Assembly (NCBI RefSeq): GCF_900236475.1
Contig: NZ_LT963352.1
Location: forward strand, 2,294,001 to 2,358,000
Length of the DNA stretch: 64,000 nucleotides
Reading direction: 5' to 3'
Source: Streptomyces chartreusis NRRL 3882
Lineage (GTDB): Bacteria > Actinomycetota > Actinomycetes > Streptomycetales > Streptomycetaceae
Made by a program: the position numbers and the translations under genes. Shown in pieces: positions 1 through 8,102 of the stretch (position 1 is its first letter; the number at the start of each line of letters is the position of its first letter). Under the pieces are notes generated by a model. It was not told where the DNA came from. It saw only the letters and a list, made by a program, of their open reading frames with translations, and searched no databases.

Positions 1-633
1 CGCGGCGGCGGCACGGCCATGCGCTCGCGCGGCCTTCAGGTCCTGGTGGCCACGTTCGTGGCGACCGGGGCGATCTTCGGGGCGGTCGACGTGGTCACCG
101 TGGCCTTCGCCGACGAGGAGGGGCACAAGGCCGCCGCGAGCGTCGTCCTCGCGCTGTACGCGGCCGGTTCCTGCGTGGCGGGCATGGTCTTCGGGCTGCT
201 GCGCTTCGCCGGGGCGCCGGAACGCCGGTGGCTGCTGGGCGTGTGTGCCATGGCCGTGAGTATGATCCCCCTCCTACTGGTCGGAAACTTGCCGTTTCTG
301 GCCGTGGCGCTGTTCGTTGCGGGTCTGTCCATCGCTCCGACGATGATCACGACGATGTCCCTCATCGAAGAGCACGTACCACGCGCGCAGCTCACCGAGG
401 GCATGACCTGGGTGAGCACCGGGCTCGCGGCGGGGGTCGCACTCGGCTCCTCCGCGGCCGGCTGGGTGATCGACGCGGCCGGGGCGCGTGCCGGGTACGG
501 GGTTCCGGCGGTGGCCGGGGCCGTCGCGGTCGCGGTGGGTTTCCTCGGATTCCGTCGGCTCAAGCGGCCGGCTACGGGTCGGGGAGGCTCCGTTGAGCAG
601 CACAGCGAACGGAAAGAACGGCACGTGGCGTAA
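1..633 (+). CDS. MFS transporter, C-terminal part (5' end outside window)
   Basis: The frame is open from the first base, so the N-terminal half lies upstream. The visible 200-odd residues contain about five Ala/Val/Gly-rich hydrophobic helices with short polar loops and a basic end after the last helix (RRLKRP), the usual look of the second six-helix bundle of a major facilitator superfamily permease. Substrate cannot be told from this half. The last helix is followed by a Ser/Glu/Arg-rich tail that overlaps the next gene: the TTG start of the oxidase lies 41 bases before this stop, so the two are probably translationally coupled in one operon. Family assignment is good, function unknown. 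Confidence 0.7.
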   Translation, partial: RGGGTAMRSRGLQVLVATFVATGAIFGAVDVVTVAFADEEGHKAAASVVLALYAAGSCVAGMVFGLLRFAGAPERRWLLGVCAMAVSMIPLLLVGNLPFLAVALFVAGLSIAPTMITTMSLIEEHVPRAQLTEGMTWVSTGLAAGVALGSSAAGWVIDAAGARAGYGVPAVAGAVAVAVGFLGFRRLKRPATGRGGSVEQHSERKERHVA

Positions 634-1912
634 TTGGGGCGGCAATGTCTCCGCGCGTCCCGCGCGGGAGGTCGCCCCGGCCTCCGTCGACGAGCTGGCC
701 GCCGCCGTGCGGCGGGCCGCCGAGGACGGCCTGAAGGTGAAGGCCGTCGGCACCGGGCACTCCTTCACGTCCATAGCGGCGACGGACGGTGTGTTGATCC
801 GCCCTCAACTGTTGACCGGCATACGCGCCATTGACCGCGAGGCCATGACCGTCACGGTGGAGGCCGGCACCCCGCTCAAGAGACTCAACATGGCCCTCGC
901 CCGGGAGGGACTGTCGCTCACGAACATGGGCGACATCATGGAGCAGACGGTCTCCGGCGCGACCAGTACCGGCACACACGGCACGGGCCGTGACTCCGGC
1001 TCGATCGCCGCCCAGATCAAGGGCCTGGAACTGGTCACCGCCGACGGCTCGGTCCTCACCTGCTCCGAGAAGGAGAACCCGGAGGTCTTCGCGGCCGCCC
1101 GTATCGGCCTCGGCGCCCTGGGCATCGTCACCGCGATCACGTTCGCCGTGGAGCCGGTCTTCCTGCTCACGGCGCGCGAGGAGCCGATGCCGTTCGACCG
1201 GGTCCTCGCCGACTTCGAGGAACTCTGGGCCGAGAACGAGCACTTCGAGTTCTACTGGTTCCCGCACACCGGGAACACCAACACCAAGCGCAACAACCGC
1301 AGCGCGGGCCCGGAGAAGCCGGTGCCGCAGCTGCAGAGCTGGTTCGAGGACGAGTTCCTCTCCAACGGGGTCTTCCAGGTGGCCAACTGGGTCGGCCGCG
1401 CGGCGCCCGCCACGATCCCCGCGATCGCCCAGATCTCCAGCAAGGCCCTGTCCGCCCGGACCTACACCGACATCCCTTACAAGGTCTTCACGTCTCCGCG
1501 CCGGGTGCGCTTCGTGGAGATGGAGTACGCCGTTCCGCGCGCGGCCGTCGTCGAGGCGCTGCGCGAGCTGAAGACGATGGTGGACCGCTCCGGCCTGAAG
1601 ATCAGCTTCCCCGTGGAGGTGCGCACCGCCCCGGCGGACGACATCACGCTGTCCACCGCCTCGGGCCGGGACACCGCCTACATCGCCGTCCACATGTTCC
1701 AGGGCACGCCCTACCAGCGGTACTTCACCGCGGCCGAACGGATCTTCACCGCCCACGAGGGACGTCCGCACTGGGGCAAGGTGCACACCAGGGACGCCGA
1801 GTACTTCTCCCGGGTGTATCCGCGCTTCGCCGAGTTCACGGCGTTGCGGGACCGACTCGACCCTGATCGGCGGTTCCAGAACGACTACTTGCGGAGGGTT
1901 CTGGGGGCGTAG
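593..1912 (+). CDS. FAD-linked oxidase of the D-arabinono-1,4-lactone oxidase family
   Basis: 439 residues from a TTG start preceded by a GGGGAGG ribosome site at 581-587; upstream in-frame codons exist but lie inside the MFS gene without a comparable site. The N-terminal half is a VAO/PCMH-type FAD domain (GTGHSF near residue 60, the HGTG motif near 130), and the C-terminal half is an ALO domain ending with HWGK and a DPDRRF motif typical of aldonolactone oxidases and alditol oxidases. Such enzymes oxidise a sugar lactone or polyol and reduce oxygen or another acceptor. The HWGK motif is shared with L-gulonolactone and alditol oxidases, so exact substrate is open. No signal peptide; cytosolic. 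Its 3' end overlaps the convergent membrane-protein gene by 77 bases. Confidence 0.88.
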   Translation: MSSTANGKNGTWRNWGGNVSARPAREVAPASVDELAAAVRRAAEDGLKVKAVGTGHSFTSIAATDGVLIRPQLLTGIRAIDREAMTVTVEAGTPLKRLNMALAREGLSLTNMGDIMEQTVSGATSTGTHGTGRDSGSIAAQIKGLELVTADGSVLTCSEKENPEVFAAARIGLGALGIVTAITFAVEPVFLLTAREEPMPFDRVLADFEELWAENEHFEFYWFPHTGNTNTKRNNRSAGPEKPVPQLQSWFEDEFLSNGVFQVANWVGRAAPATIPAIAQISSKALSARTYTDIPYKVFTSPRRVRFVEMEYAVPRAAVVEALRELKTMVDRSGLKISFPVEVRTAPADDITLSTASGRDTAYIAVHMFQGTPYQRYFTAAERIFTAHEGRPHWGKVHTRDAEYFSRVYPRFAEFTALRDRLDPDRRFQNDYLRRVLGA

Positions 1913-2648
1913 GCGACGCGCTGGGGGTGGTGTGCCCGGGACCCTCACTCCCCTCGGTGCTCGGTGACGGTGCCGGGCCGGTTGCCGTACCGCCGTCCTC
2001 GTCGGGTGAGGGGGAGGCGTTCTCACCCTCGGGAGTGCCGGTGCCGGGCGGGCCGCTCGTCGTGGCGTCGCCGTCACCGTGGGAGCCGGAGCCTCCCGAG
2101 TCGCCGGCACTCCCGGAGTCGTCGGAACCGTCCGAACCTCCGGAGTCCCGCGAGGACTTGCCGCTGCCGGTGAAGACGTCGCCGACGGTCGTACTGTGTC
2201 CGCCGCTGAGGTTGTGGCCCGAAGCCAGCTCGTAGGTGGTGATTCCGGCCATCGTGACGCCGAAGACGACCGCCGCCGCGAGCACCGGCCGCTTCCAGCC
2301 CCGGGCCCGGGCGCGGTAGACGGTGCCCTCGGTGAACTCGCCGGGCGCCGGGGGCGCTTGCTCCGTGGATCGGGCCGCCGGTTCGGAGGCCACGGCCGTC
2401 GCGCCGCGGATCTGCTCGCCGGTGCGCTTGAAGAAGTGCTGGAAGAGCGTGCCGCCGCAGGTCGCGACGACGCTGACGACGCCGGCGCCGAGGATCGTGC
2501 CGTAGACCCCGAAGTACGAGGCCAATTCGGCGGCCAGGACCGCCGCCAGGGCGCCGCCCGCGACCTGGGACACGTTCAGGTCGATCCGCTTGCGCCCCTC
2601 CGTCTCGGGTTCGCTCGTTCCACCGACAGCATCGGGTCTTTCACGCAT
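1836..2648 (-). CDS. Membrane protein with acidic Ser/Gly/Asp-rich tail, unknown function
   Basis: I do not recognise a named family. About 270 residues from ATG at 2648; an in-frame GTG at 2678 would add ten residues. Residues about 30-70 form a long hydrophobic stretch (two close helices or a hairpin), then a basic loop (HFFKRTGEQ), and a second membrane segment near residues 121-140. The last 110 residues are low-complexity: Ser/Gly/Asp-rich, then Pro/Ser/Thr-rich, as in an extracytoplasmic spacer anchored by the helix. The 3' end runs 77 bases into the end of the convergent flavoprotein gene. GC-rich low-complexity sequence makes the C-terminal boundary less certain, but the membrane region looks genuinely coding. 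Confidence 0.6.
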   Translation of the reverse strand: MRERPDAVGGTSEPETEGRKRIDLNVSQVAGGALAAVLAAELASYFGVYGTILGAGVVSVVATCGGTLFQHFFKRTGEQIRGATAVASEPAARSTEQAPPAPGEFTEGTVYRARARGWKRPVLAAAVVFGVTMAGITTYELASGHNLSGGHSTTVGDVFTGSGKSSRDSGGSDGSDDSGSAGDSGGSGSHGDGDATTSGPPGTGTPEGENASPSPDEDGGTATGPAPSPSTEGSEGPGHTTPSASPTPPEPSASSRSGTADQGRVGPATP

Positions 2649-3119
2649 CCCCGGACCTAGCCCACCTTTCCCGTACACGGTCGTTCAACTGCACAAGAAG
2701 GGGACGTCTGACCGAAACTGTTGGTTCCGTTTCTGGCGATTACGTGCAGTTCCCCACGTTCAAGATCGTGAAAGGCGGGCACCGGGCGGCCAAGTCCGCC
2801 CCCTTGCCAGAAGTTGGACGGCGCGCCAATCCACGCACGTGGCCCAAATGGAGTACTGTTGCGAGCCCTGGGTCCGGTCTCCCGTCAGGGTGTACAGGGC
2901 CTTTAAGGACCGCCGGGAGGGGGCTAGTTGCACAGGGTGACAGAGTTCGTCACTTAGCGTTGCGAATAGGTAACCGTGCCATAACGGCGATCCAGGGCCC
3001 GCGCCCGACACGCCGGGCAACTCGGCAAGGTTGTGGCAGGCTGCACCCGGGCAGGCCACACTCGACTAGCGGAAGCAGCGACGCACGTGACGTCGGCAGG
3101 CACCACCCGGGAGGTCCCC
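2649..3119. promoter_or_regulatory. Divergent intergenic region upstream of sepH
   Basis: About 470 bases between the divergent membrane-protein gene and sepH, so it should hold both promoters. It is less GC-rich than its surroundings. An inverted repeat GTGAC-N7-GTCAC lies at 2937-2953, about 170 bases before the sepH start; the spacing does not fit the usual CRP half-site spacing and I cannot name a regulator. No confident -35/-10 pair was found. The sepH ribosome site GGGAGG is at 3109-3114. Confidence 0.35.
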
Positions 3120-4154
3120 ATGCCCGAACTGCGTGTCGTGGCCGTCTCGAATGACGGCACACGGCTGGTGCTGAAGGCTGCGGACAGCACGGAGTACACG
3201 CTTCCGATCGACGAACGGCTCCGCGCCGCCGTGCGCGGCGACCGTCCTCGCCTCGGCCAGATCGAAATCGAGGTGGAGAGCCACCTCCGCCCCCGCGACA
3301 TCCAGGCGCGTATACGTGCCGGTGCGACCGCGGAAGAGGTCGCGCAGCTGGCCGGCATCCCCGTCGACCGGGTCCGCCGCTTCGAGGGTCCGGTGCTCGC
3401 CGAGCGTGCGTTCATGGCCGAGCGGGCCCGCAAGACCCCGGTCCGCCGCCCCGGCGAGAACTCCGGTCCGCCGCTGGGCGAGGCCGTGCAGGAGCGGCTG
3501 CTGCTGCGCGGTGCGGAGAAGGACACCGTCCAGTGGGACTCGTGGCGTCGCGACGACGGCACGTGGGAGGTCCTGCTGGTCTACCGCGTGGCGGGCGAAC
3601 CGCACTCGGCGAGCTGGACGTACGACCCGCCCCGACGGCTCGTCCAGGCCGTGGACGACGAGGCGCGCATGCTCATCGGCGAGACCGACGACCTGGCCGC
3701 GCCCGAGCCCAGCTTCCCGTTCGTCCCGCGGATCGCCCGGCTGCCGCGCGACCGGCCGCTGGACCGTTCCGCCGACCGGGAGCGGCCCAGCCTTCCGGCG
3801 CAGGCGTCCGAGCCGGCGGAGGAGAGCACGGGTGAGCGGGACTCGCTGACCAGCCTGCTGGAGGCGGTGCCGAGCTTCCGCGGCGACCTGGTGGTCCCGG
3901 AGCGGCCGGCGCCGGAGCCCGAGGAGGAGCCCGTCGCCGAACCGGAGGCGGAGGAGCCCCCGGCCCCCGCTGCCTCGGCCGGTTCCGCCTACGCGGACGT
4001 CCTCATGCCGCGCTCCGTCGGCAGCCACCGCGACCGGCTCATCGGGGCCACCGACCGCCAGGCCGAGGCCGACGGCGTCCGGCCGGGCCGCAGAGCCGCC
4101 GTCCCGAGCTGGGACGAGATCGTGTTCGGGACGCGGCGCAAGAAGCAGGAGTAG
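3120..4154 (+). CDS. sepH: Cell-division regulator SepH (DUF3071)
   Basis: 344 residues from ATG 3120, preceded by GGGAGG; the open frame extends upstream to 3033 without a better start. The N-terminal region (about 1-165) is the conserved DUF3071 domain, containing a helix-turn-helix-like segment near residues 60-95 (AEEVAQLAGIPVDRVRRFEG). The middle and C-terminal part is acidic and Pro/Glu-rich (residues 250-310), ending in a short conserved basic tail after VPSWDEIVFG. In Streptomyces and mycobacteria SepH binds FtsZ and stimulates its assembly for septation, notably sporulation septa. It appears monocistronic: divergent upstream neighbour and a strong hairpin just after the stop. Identification rests on the conserved N-terminus and overall architecture. 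Confidence 0.92.
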   Translation: MPELRVVAVSNDGTRLVLKAADSTEYTLPIDERLRAAVRGDRPRLGQIEIEVESHLRPRDIQARIRAGATAEEVAQLAGIPVDRVRRFEGPVLAERAFMAERARKTPVRRPGENSGPPLGEAVQERLLLRGAEKDTVQWDSWRRDDGTWEVLLVYRVAGEPHSASWTYDPPRRLVQAVDDEARMLIGETDDLAAPEPSFPFVPRIARLPRDRPLDRSADRERPSLPAQASEPAEESTGERDSLTSLLEAVPSFRGDLVVPERPAPEPEEEPVAEPEAEEPPAPAASAGSAYADVLMPRSVGSHRDRLIGATDRQAEADGVRPGRRAAVPSWDEIVFGTRRKKQE

Positions 4155-4187
4155 CCGGATCGGCTTCGGTTTCGGTTTCACGAGGAC

Positions 4188-4216
4188 GAGGGCCGCGCCT
4201 TTCGGGCGCGGCCCTC
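4188..4216. terminator. Bidirectional hairpin between sepH and sulfurtransferase
   Basis: Perfect 12-bp stem (GAGGGCCGCGCC at 4188-4199 with its complement at 4205-4216) around a TTTCG loop. It sits between convergent genes and probably ends both transcripts. No long U-tract, as is usual in Streptomyces. Confidence 0.8.
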
Positions 4217-4230
4217 GCTCTCATCCCGGG

Positions 4231-5082
4231 CTACTGAGGATCCGGTCCCACTGCCACCGGCCGGTCCGGGTCCGAGGACCACTCCGACCACGAACCCACG
4301 TACAGCTCCGCCGGAATTCCCGCGACCGCCAGCGCCAGGACCTCATGCGCCGCGGACACCCCCGACCCGCAGTACACGCCGACCCGCGCATCCTCGGTCA
4401 CACCAAGCCCCTTGAAACGCGCGCGCAGTTCCTCGGCGGGGAGGAAGCACCCGTCCGCCCCCACGTTCTCCGTGGTAGGCGCCGACACCGCTCCCGGGAT
4501 GTGCCCGGCCACCGGATCGATCGGCTCCACCTCGCCCCGGTACCGCTCCCCCGCCCGCGCGTCCAGCAGCACCCCCGACCGCGCCAACGCCGCGGCGGCG
4601 TCGGCGTCGAGCAGGCCGACCGCACCCGGCTCGGGCACGAAGTCGCCCTCGGCCGGAGTCGGCACGGTCTTCTCCAAGGGCCCCTCCCAGGCCGGCAACC
4701 CGCCGTCGAGGACCCGGACGTCCGGGTGACCCGTCCAGCGCAGCAGCCACCACGCCCGGGCCGCCGCCCAGCCCTGGCCACCGTCGTAGACGACCACCGG
4801 CGTCCCGGACGACACGCCCGCCCGGCGCATCGCGGCACCGAAGCGCGCGAGGTCGGGCAGCGGGTGCCGGCCGCCCTCCCCCGGAGCCGAGGCCAACTCC
4901 CGGTCCAGGTCGACGAAGACGGCCCCCGGAAGGTGCCCTTCGTGGTACGCGGCCCGGCCGTCGTACGGCGGCTCACCGGTCGCCTTGGCCGCGCTGAGCT
5001 GCCAGCGGACATCGAGCAGAACGGGCGGGTTGGCACCCGTCAGATCGCTCGCGAGGTCGGATGCGGAGATGATGGCGTTCAT
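4231..5082 (-). CDS. Rhodanese-type sulfurtransferase (thiosulfate / 3-mercaptopyruvate)
   Basis: 283 residues from ATG 5082, with GAGGATGGAG just upstream; a GTG six codons earlier is less likely. Two rhodanese modules: an inactive N-terminal one (about 1-140, with LLDVRW and GHLPGAVFVDLD) and a catalytic C-terminal one (about 155-275) with the active-site Cys238 in CGSGVSA. The active loop is closer to the CG-S/T-G form of 3-mercaptopyruvate sulfurtransferases than to the CRxGxR loop of classical thiosulfate enzymes, so mercaptopyruvate may be the better donor. It forms a persulfide on the cysteine and passes sulfur to cyanide or a thiol acceptor. Divergent from the VOC gene; no operon partner. 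Confidence 0.88.
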   Translation of the reverse strand: MNAIISASDLASDLTGANPPVLLDVRWQLSAAKATGEPPYDGRAAYHEGHLPGAVFVDLDRELASAPGEGGRHPLPDLARFGAAMRRAGVSSGTPVVVYDGGQGWAAARAWWLLRWTGHPDVRVLDGGLPAWEGPLEKTVPTPAEGDFVPEPGAVGLLDADAAAALARSGVLLDARAGERYRGEVEPIDPVAGHIPGAVSAPTTENVGADGCFLPAEELRARFKGLGVTEDARVGVYCGSGVSAAHEVLALAVAGIPAELYVGSWSEWSSDPDRPVAVGPDPQ

Positions 5083-5160
5083 GGCTCCATCCTCGCGCAC
5101 GGGGGTGGCCGAGCCGCCCTGGTCCGGCTACTCTGCTCGGCCGGACCGGGGTGGTCACAC

Positions 5161-5191
5161 GCTGTACGGGAACAAGCACATGCTGTACAGC
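5161..5191. promoter_or_regulatory. Direct GCTGTAC repeats in the sulfurtransferase/VOC intergenic region
   Basis: GCTGTAC occurs at 5161 and again at 5182, exactly 21 bases apart (two helical turns); the second copy is part of the perfect 10-bp palindrome GCTGTACAGC (5182-5191). This looks like an operator between divergent genes, but I cannot name the factor. Confidence 0.35.
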
Positions 5192-5331
5192 TGAACGACA
5201 CGTGCCGATAAGCGCGCCGCAAGGGGCGGTGCCCCGCGCGTCAGGCATTCTCCCGGACAGGGGTCGCCCCACAGGGCGTACCGACGTGGGCTGCGGAGCG
5301 CGCCCACCGCGAGGCCGAGAAGAGAGTGACG

Positions 5332-6135
5332 ATGACCGACGCACGGGAGTTTGCCGGCCCGAACGGCGCAACACCCGCTCGGCACGCGCCCGGCACGCCC
5401 TGCTGGGTGAGCCTGATGGTGCATGGGCCGACCGCGACCCAGGAGTTCTACGGAACGCTGTTCGGCTGGGAGTTCCAGCCGGGTCCCCAGCAACTCGGCC
5501 CGTATGTACGGGCGCTGCTCGACGGACACGAGGTGGCGGGCATCGGCCAACTGCCGCCGGACCGTCATCTGCCCATCGCGTGGACCCCCTACTTCGCCTC
5601 GGAGAACGTCGATCGGACCGCCGAGACGGTGCGCAGCTGCGGCGGCACGATCGGCGTGGGTCCGCTGGACGCCGCCGATGCCGGCCGCCTGGCGATAGGT
5701 TCCGATCCCTCGGGTGCGGTCTTCGGCATCTGGCAGGCTCCCGCGCACCTCGGCACGGCCGTCTCGGGCGTCGCCGGCACGCCCGCCTGGAACGAGCTGC
5801 TGACCTTCGAGTCGGCGAGCGTCGCCAAGTTCTACCGGTCGGTGTTCGGCTACCAGGAGGAGCCGGTGGTGTCCGCCGACTTCGACTACGTGACCCTGCA
5901 CCTCGGGGGCGGGCCCGTCGCCGGCATCCGCGGGCTGGGGCAGGCCCTGCCCCGCGACCGGGGCCCGCACTGGATGACGTACTTCCAGGTCGCCGACGTC
6001 GCGGACGCCCTGGACCACCTTGTGCATCTGGGCGGGCACGTCCTCGAGCCGGCCCACGACACGGCGCACGGCCGGGTGGCGGTGGTGGCGGATCCGGAGG
6101 GGGCACGGTTCGCGCTGCTGCAACGACAGCGCTGA
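5332..6135 (+). CDS. Two-domain VOC (glyoxalase/bleomycin-resistance fold) protein
   Basis: 267 residues from ATG 5332 (an in-frame GTG at 5326 is the alternative). Two vicinal-oxygen-chelate modules follow one another: residues about 22-135 (CWVSLMVHGP, FYGTLFGWEF, DPSGAVFGIWQ) and about 148-265 (WNELLTFESA, FYRSVFGY, DPEGARFALLQ). Each repeats the beta-alpha-beta-beta-beta pattern, and FYxxLFGW/FYRSVFGY with DPxGAxF are hallmarks of the family. Members range from glyoxalases and dioxygenases to drug-binding proteins; metal ligands cannot be assigned safely, so the substrate is unknown. Similar tandem VOC proteins are common in Streptomyces, often called hydrolase or glyoxalase without proof. 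Divergently transcribed from the sulfurtransferase. Confidence 0.85.
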   Translation: MTDAREFAGPNGATPARHAPGTPCWVSLMVHGPTATQEFYGTLFGWEFQPGPQQLGPYVRALLDGHEVAGIGQLPPDRHLPIAWTPYFASENVDRTAETVRSCGGTIGVGPLDAADAGRLAIGSDPSGAVFGIWQAPAHLGTAVSGVAGTPAWNELLTFESASVAKFYRSVFGYQEEPVVSADFDYVTLHLGGGPVAGIRGLGQALPRDRGPHWMTYFQVADVADALDHLVHLGGHVLEPAHDTAHGRVAVVADPEGARFALLQRQR

Positions 6136-6154
6136 CGGTCTGTCGGGGCCGCGA

Positions 6155-6197
6155 GTCGGAACGGCACCGCCGGGTGGTCGGACGGCACCGCCAGGTG
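6155..6197. repeat. Two-copy tandem repeat of 21-22 bases
   Basis: GTCGGAACGGCACCGCCGGG-type unit at 6155-6176 is repeated with one deletion and one change at 6177-6197, in the short gap between the convergent VOC and thymidine kinase genes, touching the tdk stop codon. Probably a local duplication. Confidence 0.7.
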
Positions 6198-6848
6198 TCA
6201 GGAGGACGACACCGGCAGCACGTCCGGGGACAGGGCCGCCGCGCGGGCCGTCGCCGAGGTCATGCGGCGCCTGTGGTGGCGGCGGCACAGGACCTCGTAG
6301 CCGACCTCGTCGGCGGAGTGGGTGACGTCTCCGACGACCACCTGGGCACCCTCGACGACCATGACGCCGCCTATCGTGCGGGCGTTGTGCGTGGCCCGGG
6401 CGCCACACCAGCACAGGGCCTCGACCTGGAGCACCTCGACCCGGTCGGCCAGTTCCACCAGCCGCTGGGAGCCGGGGAACAGCTTGGAGCGGAAGTCGGT
6501 CGTGATGCCGAAGGCGTAGACGTCGAGGCCCAGGTCGTCGACCACACGCGCGAGTTGGTCGATCTGCTCCGGCGCGAGGAACTGCGCCTCGTCGGCGATC
6601 ACGTAGTCCGCGCGGCCGCCCTGCGAGAGGTGGTCGACGAGGTAGGCGTAGAGGTCCTGGCCGTCCTCGACCTCCACCGCGTCCGTGACCAGGCCGAGGC
6701 GCGAGGACAGCTTGCCCTCGCCTGCACGGTCGTCGCGCGAGAAGATCATGCCCTGGAGGCCGCGCGCCGAACGGTTGTGCTCGATCTGGAGAGCCAGCGT
6801 CGACTTCCCGCAGTCCATCGTTCCGGAGAAGAACACCAGCTCGGGCAT
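6198..6848 (-). CDS. tdk: Thymidine kinase (type II)
   Basis: 216 residues. P-loop GTMDCGKS at residues 9-16 binds ATP; DEAQF at 86-90 supplies the Walker B aspartate and the likely catalytic glutamate (Glu87); a zinc-binding lasso region follows with Cys146/Cys148 and a second pair at Cys188 and a nearby His (CRRHH). These are the hallmarks of the tetrameric TK1/Tdk family that phosphorylates thymidine to dTMP for salvage. AAAGG lies 12 bases upstream of the ATG. It is the last gene of a minus-strand group after the phosphodiesterase gene (57-base gap). The C-terminal 20 residues are not conserved in the family. Thymidylate salvage also links thematically with nrdJ at the other end of the window. 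Confidence 0.93.
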   Translation of the reverse strand: MPELVFFSGTMDCGKSTLALQIEHNRSARGLQGMIFSRDDRAGEGKLSSRLGLVTDAVEVEDGQDLYAYLVDHLSQGGRADYVIADEAQFLAPEQIDQLARVVDDLGLDVYAFGITTDFRSKLFPGSQRLVELADRVEVLQVEALCWCGARATHNARTIGGVMVVEGAQVVVGDVTHSADEVGYEVLCRRHHRRRMTSATARAAALSPDVLPVSSS

Positions 6849-6905
6849 GTCGAGTTGAGCACCTTTCGGCGAGAGAGGTCAGGCGTGGGAGATCGGGGCC
6901 GGGCT

Positions 6906-8102
6906 TCAGGAGCGTACTTCGAGCAGCGGGACCAGCTGCTCGGCGGGGGTCATCGAACCGTGGTTGCCGACCATCGCCGACTCCTTCGGCTCCCGCTCGG
7001 AGGCGATGAGCAGGACGTCGTCGCGCGCGGCGGCGACCACGTCGCCGATACGGCCGTACACCCGTTCGTCGATCTTCGGGCCGAACCAGCCCGCCGCGAT
7101 GGCCTCGTCGCGTGAGGCCACCCAGAACTGCTCGCCGAGCACCTCGCGCCAGCAGGTCAGGACGTCGTTCGCGGCGCCGGGCACCGCGTAGACGTGCCGG
7201 GCGCGGCCTTCGCCGCCCAGCAGGGCGACTCCGGCGCTCAGCTCCCAGTCCTCGTCGAAGTCGATGCGGTGCTGCTCGTCGAACGGCACGTCGATCATGC
7301 CGTGGTCGGCCGTGACGTAGAGGGCGCTGCGCGGCGGCAGTTGCTCCGCCAGGCGCTGGACCAGGCGGTCGGCGTACATCAGCTGGCCGCGCCAGGCGTC
7401 CGAGTCGACGCCGAAGCGGTGGCCGGCGCCGTCGACCTCGGCGAAGTACGTGTAGACCAGGGAGCGGTCGCCCACGGCCAGTTGCTCGGCCGCCAGGTCC
7501 ATACGGTCCTCGCCGGTCAGCCGCCCGAGGAACGTACCGCCGCTGAGCGCGACCCTGGTGAGCGGGGTGTTCTCGAAGGTCGGGGAGGACACCTGCGCGG
7601 CGTGCACGCCCGCCTCGTGGGCCAGCTGGAAGACCGTCGGGTACGGCTGCCAGGGGGCGAGCGGGGCCCAGGGCTGCCAGCGCAGCTGGTTCATCAGCTC
7701 GCCGGTGTCCGGGTTGCGCACGGTGTAGCCGGGCAGGCCATGCGCGCCGGGCGGCAGGCCGGTGCCGACGGAGGCGAGGGAGGTGGCCGTGGTCGCCGGG
7801 TAGCCGGCGGTGAGCGGACGTCCGGTGCCGCCGCGCGAGGTGGCGAGCAGGGACGTCATGAAGGGGGCGTCCTCGGGGTGCGCTCTGAGCTGCTCCCAGC
7901 CGAGGCCGTCGATCAGGAACACGCAGTTCCGGTCGGCGGGGGTCAGCTCGGAGATCGTGGCGCTCATGCCCGGCACGCCGAGGCCGGCGGCCAGAGTGGG
8001 CAGCAGGTCGGCGAGGGAGCCGCTGCCGTACTCGGGGGCCGGTGCGGAGGTGACGGTGAGCGGGTCGGGGTGCTGGTCCCAGGCCGTCTTGGGGTGTGCC
8101 AT
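6906..8102 (-). CDS. Alkaline-phosphatase superfamily nucleotide pyrophosphatase/phosphodiesterase
   Basis: 398 residues of the type I phosphodiesterase/nucleotide pyrophosphatase branch. Metal-binding Asp65 lies in FLIDGLGWEQL; the nucleophile is expected to be a threonine of PATTATS (about 103-109); further metal ligands are in AEVDGAGHRFG and TADHGMIDVP. No signal peptide, so probably cytosolic. The ATG overlaps the stop of the DUF5998 gene by one base (TGATG), indicating translational coupling, and tdk follows 57 bases downstream. Family members hydrolyse phosphodiester or pyrophosphate bonds of nucleotides or related substrates; the actual substrate is unknown. The association with thymidine kinase hints at nucleotide metabolism, but that is inference from context. 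Confidence 0.85.
   Translation of the reverse strand: MAHPKTAWDQHPDPLTVTSAPAPEYGSGSLADLLPTLAAGLGVPGMSATISELTPADRNCVFLIDGLGWEQLRAHPEDAPFMTSLLATSRGGTGRPLTAGYPATTATSLASVGTGLPPGAHGLPGYTVRNPDTGELMNQLRWQPWAPLAPWQPYPTVFQLAHEAGVHAAQVSSPTFENTPLTRVALSGGTFLGRLTGEDRMDLAAEQLAVGDRSLVYTYFAEVDGAGHRFGVDSDAWRGQLMYADRLVQRLAEQLPPRSALYVTADHGMIDVPFDEQHRIDFDEDWELSAGVALLGGEGRARHVYAVPGAANDVLTCWREVLGEQFWVASRDEAIAAGWFGPKIDERVYGRIGDVVAAARDDVLLIASEREPKESAMVGNHGSMTPAEQLVPLLEVRS

Noticed and set aside
2937..2953. GTGAC-N7-GTCAC as a CRP site before sepH
   Set aside because: The CRP half-site spacing (GTGA-N6-TCAC) is not met; noted only as an inverted repeat within the intergenic feature.
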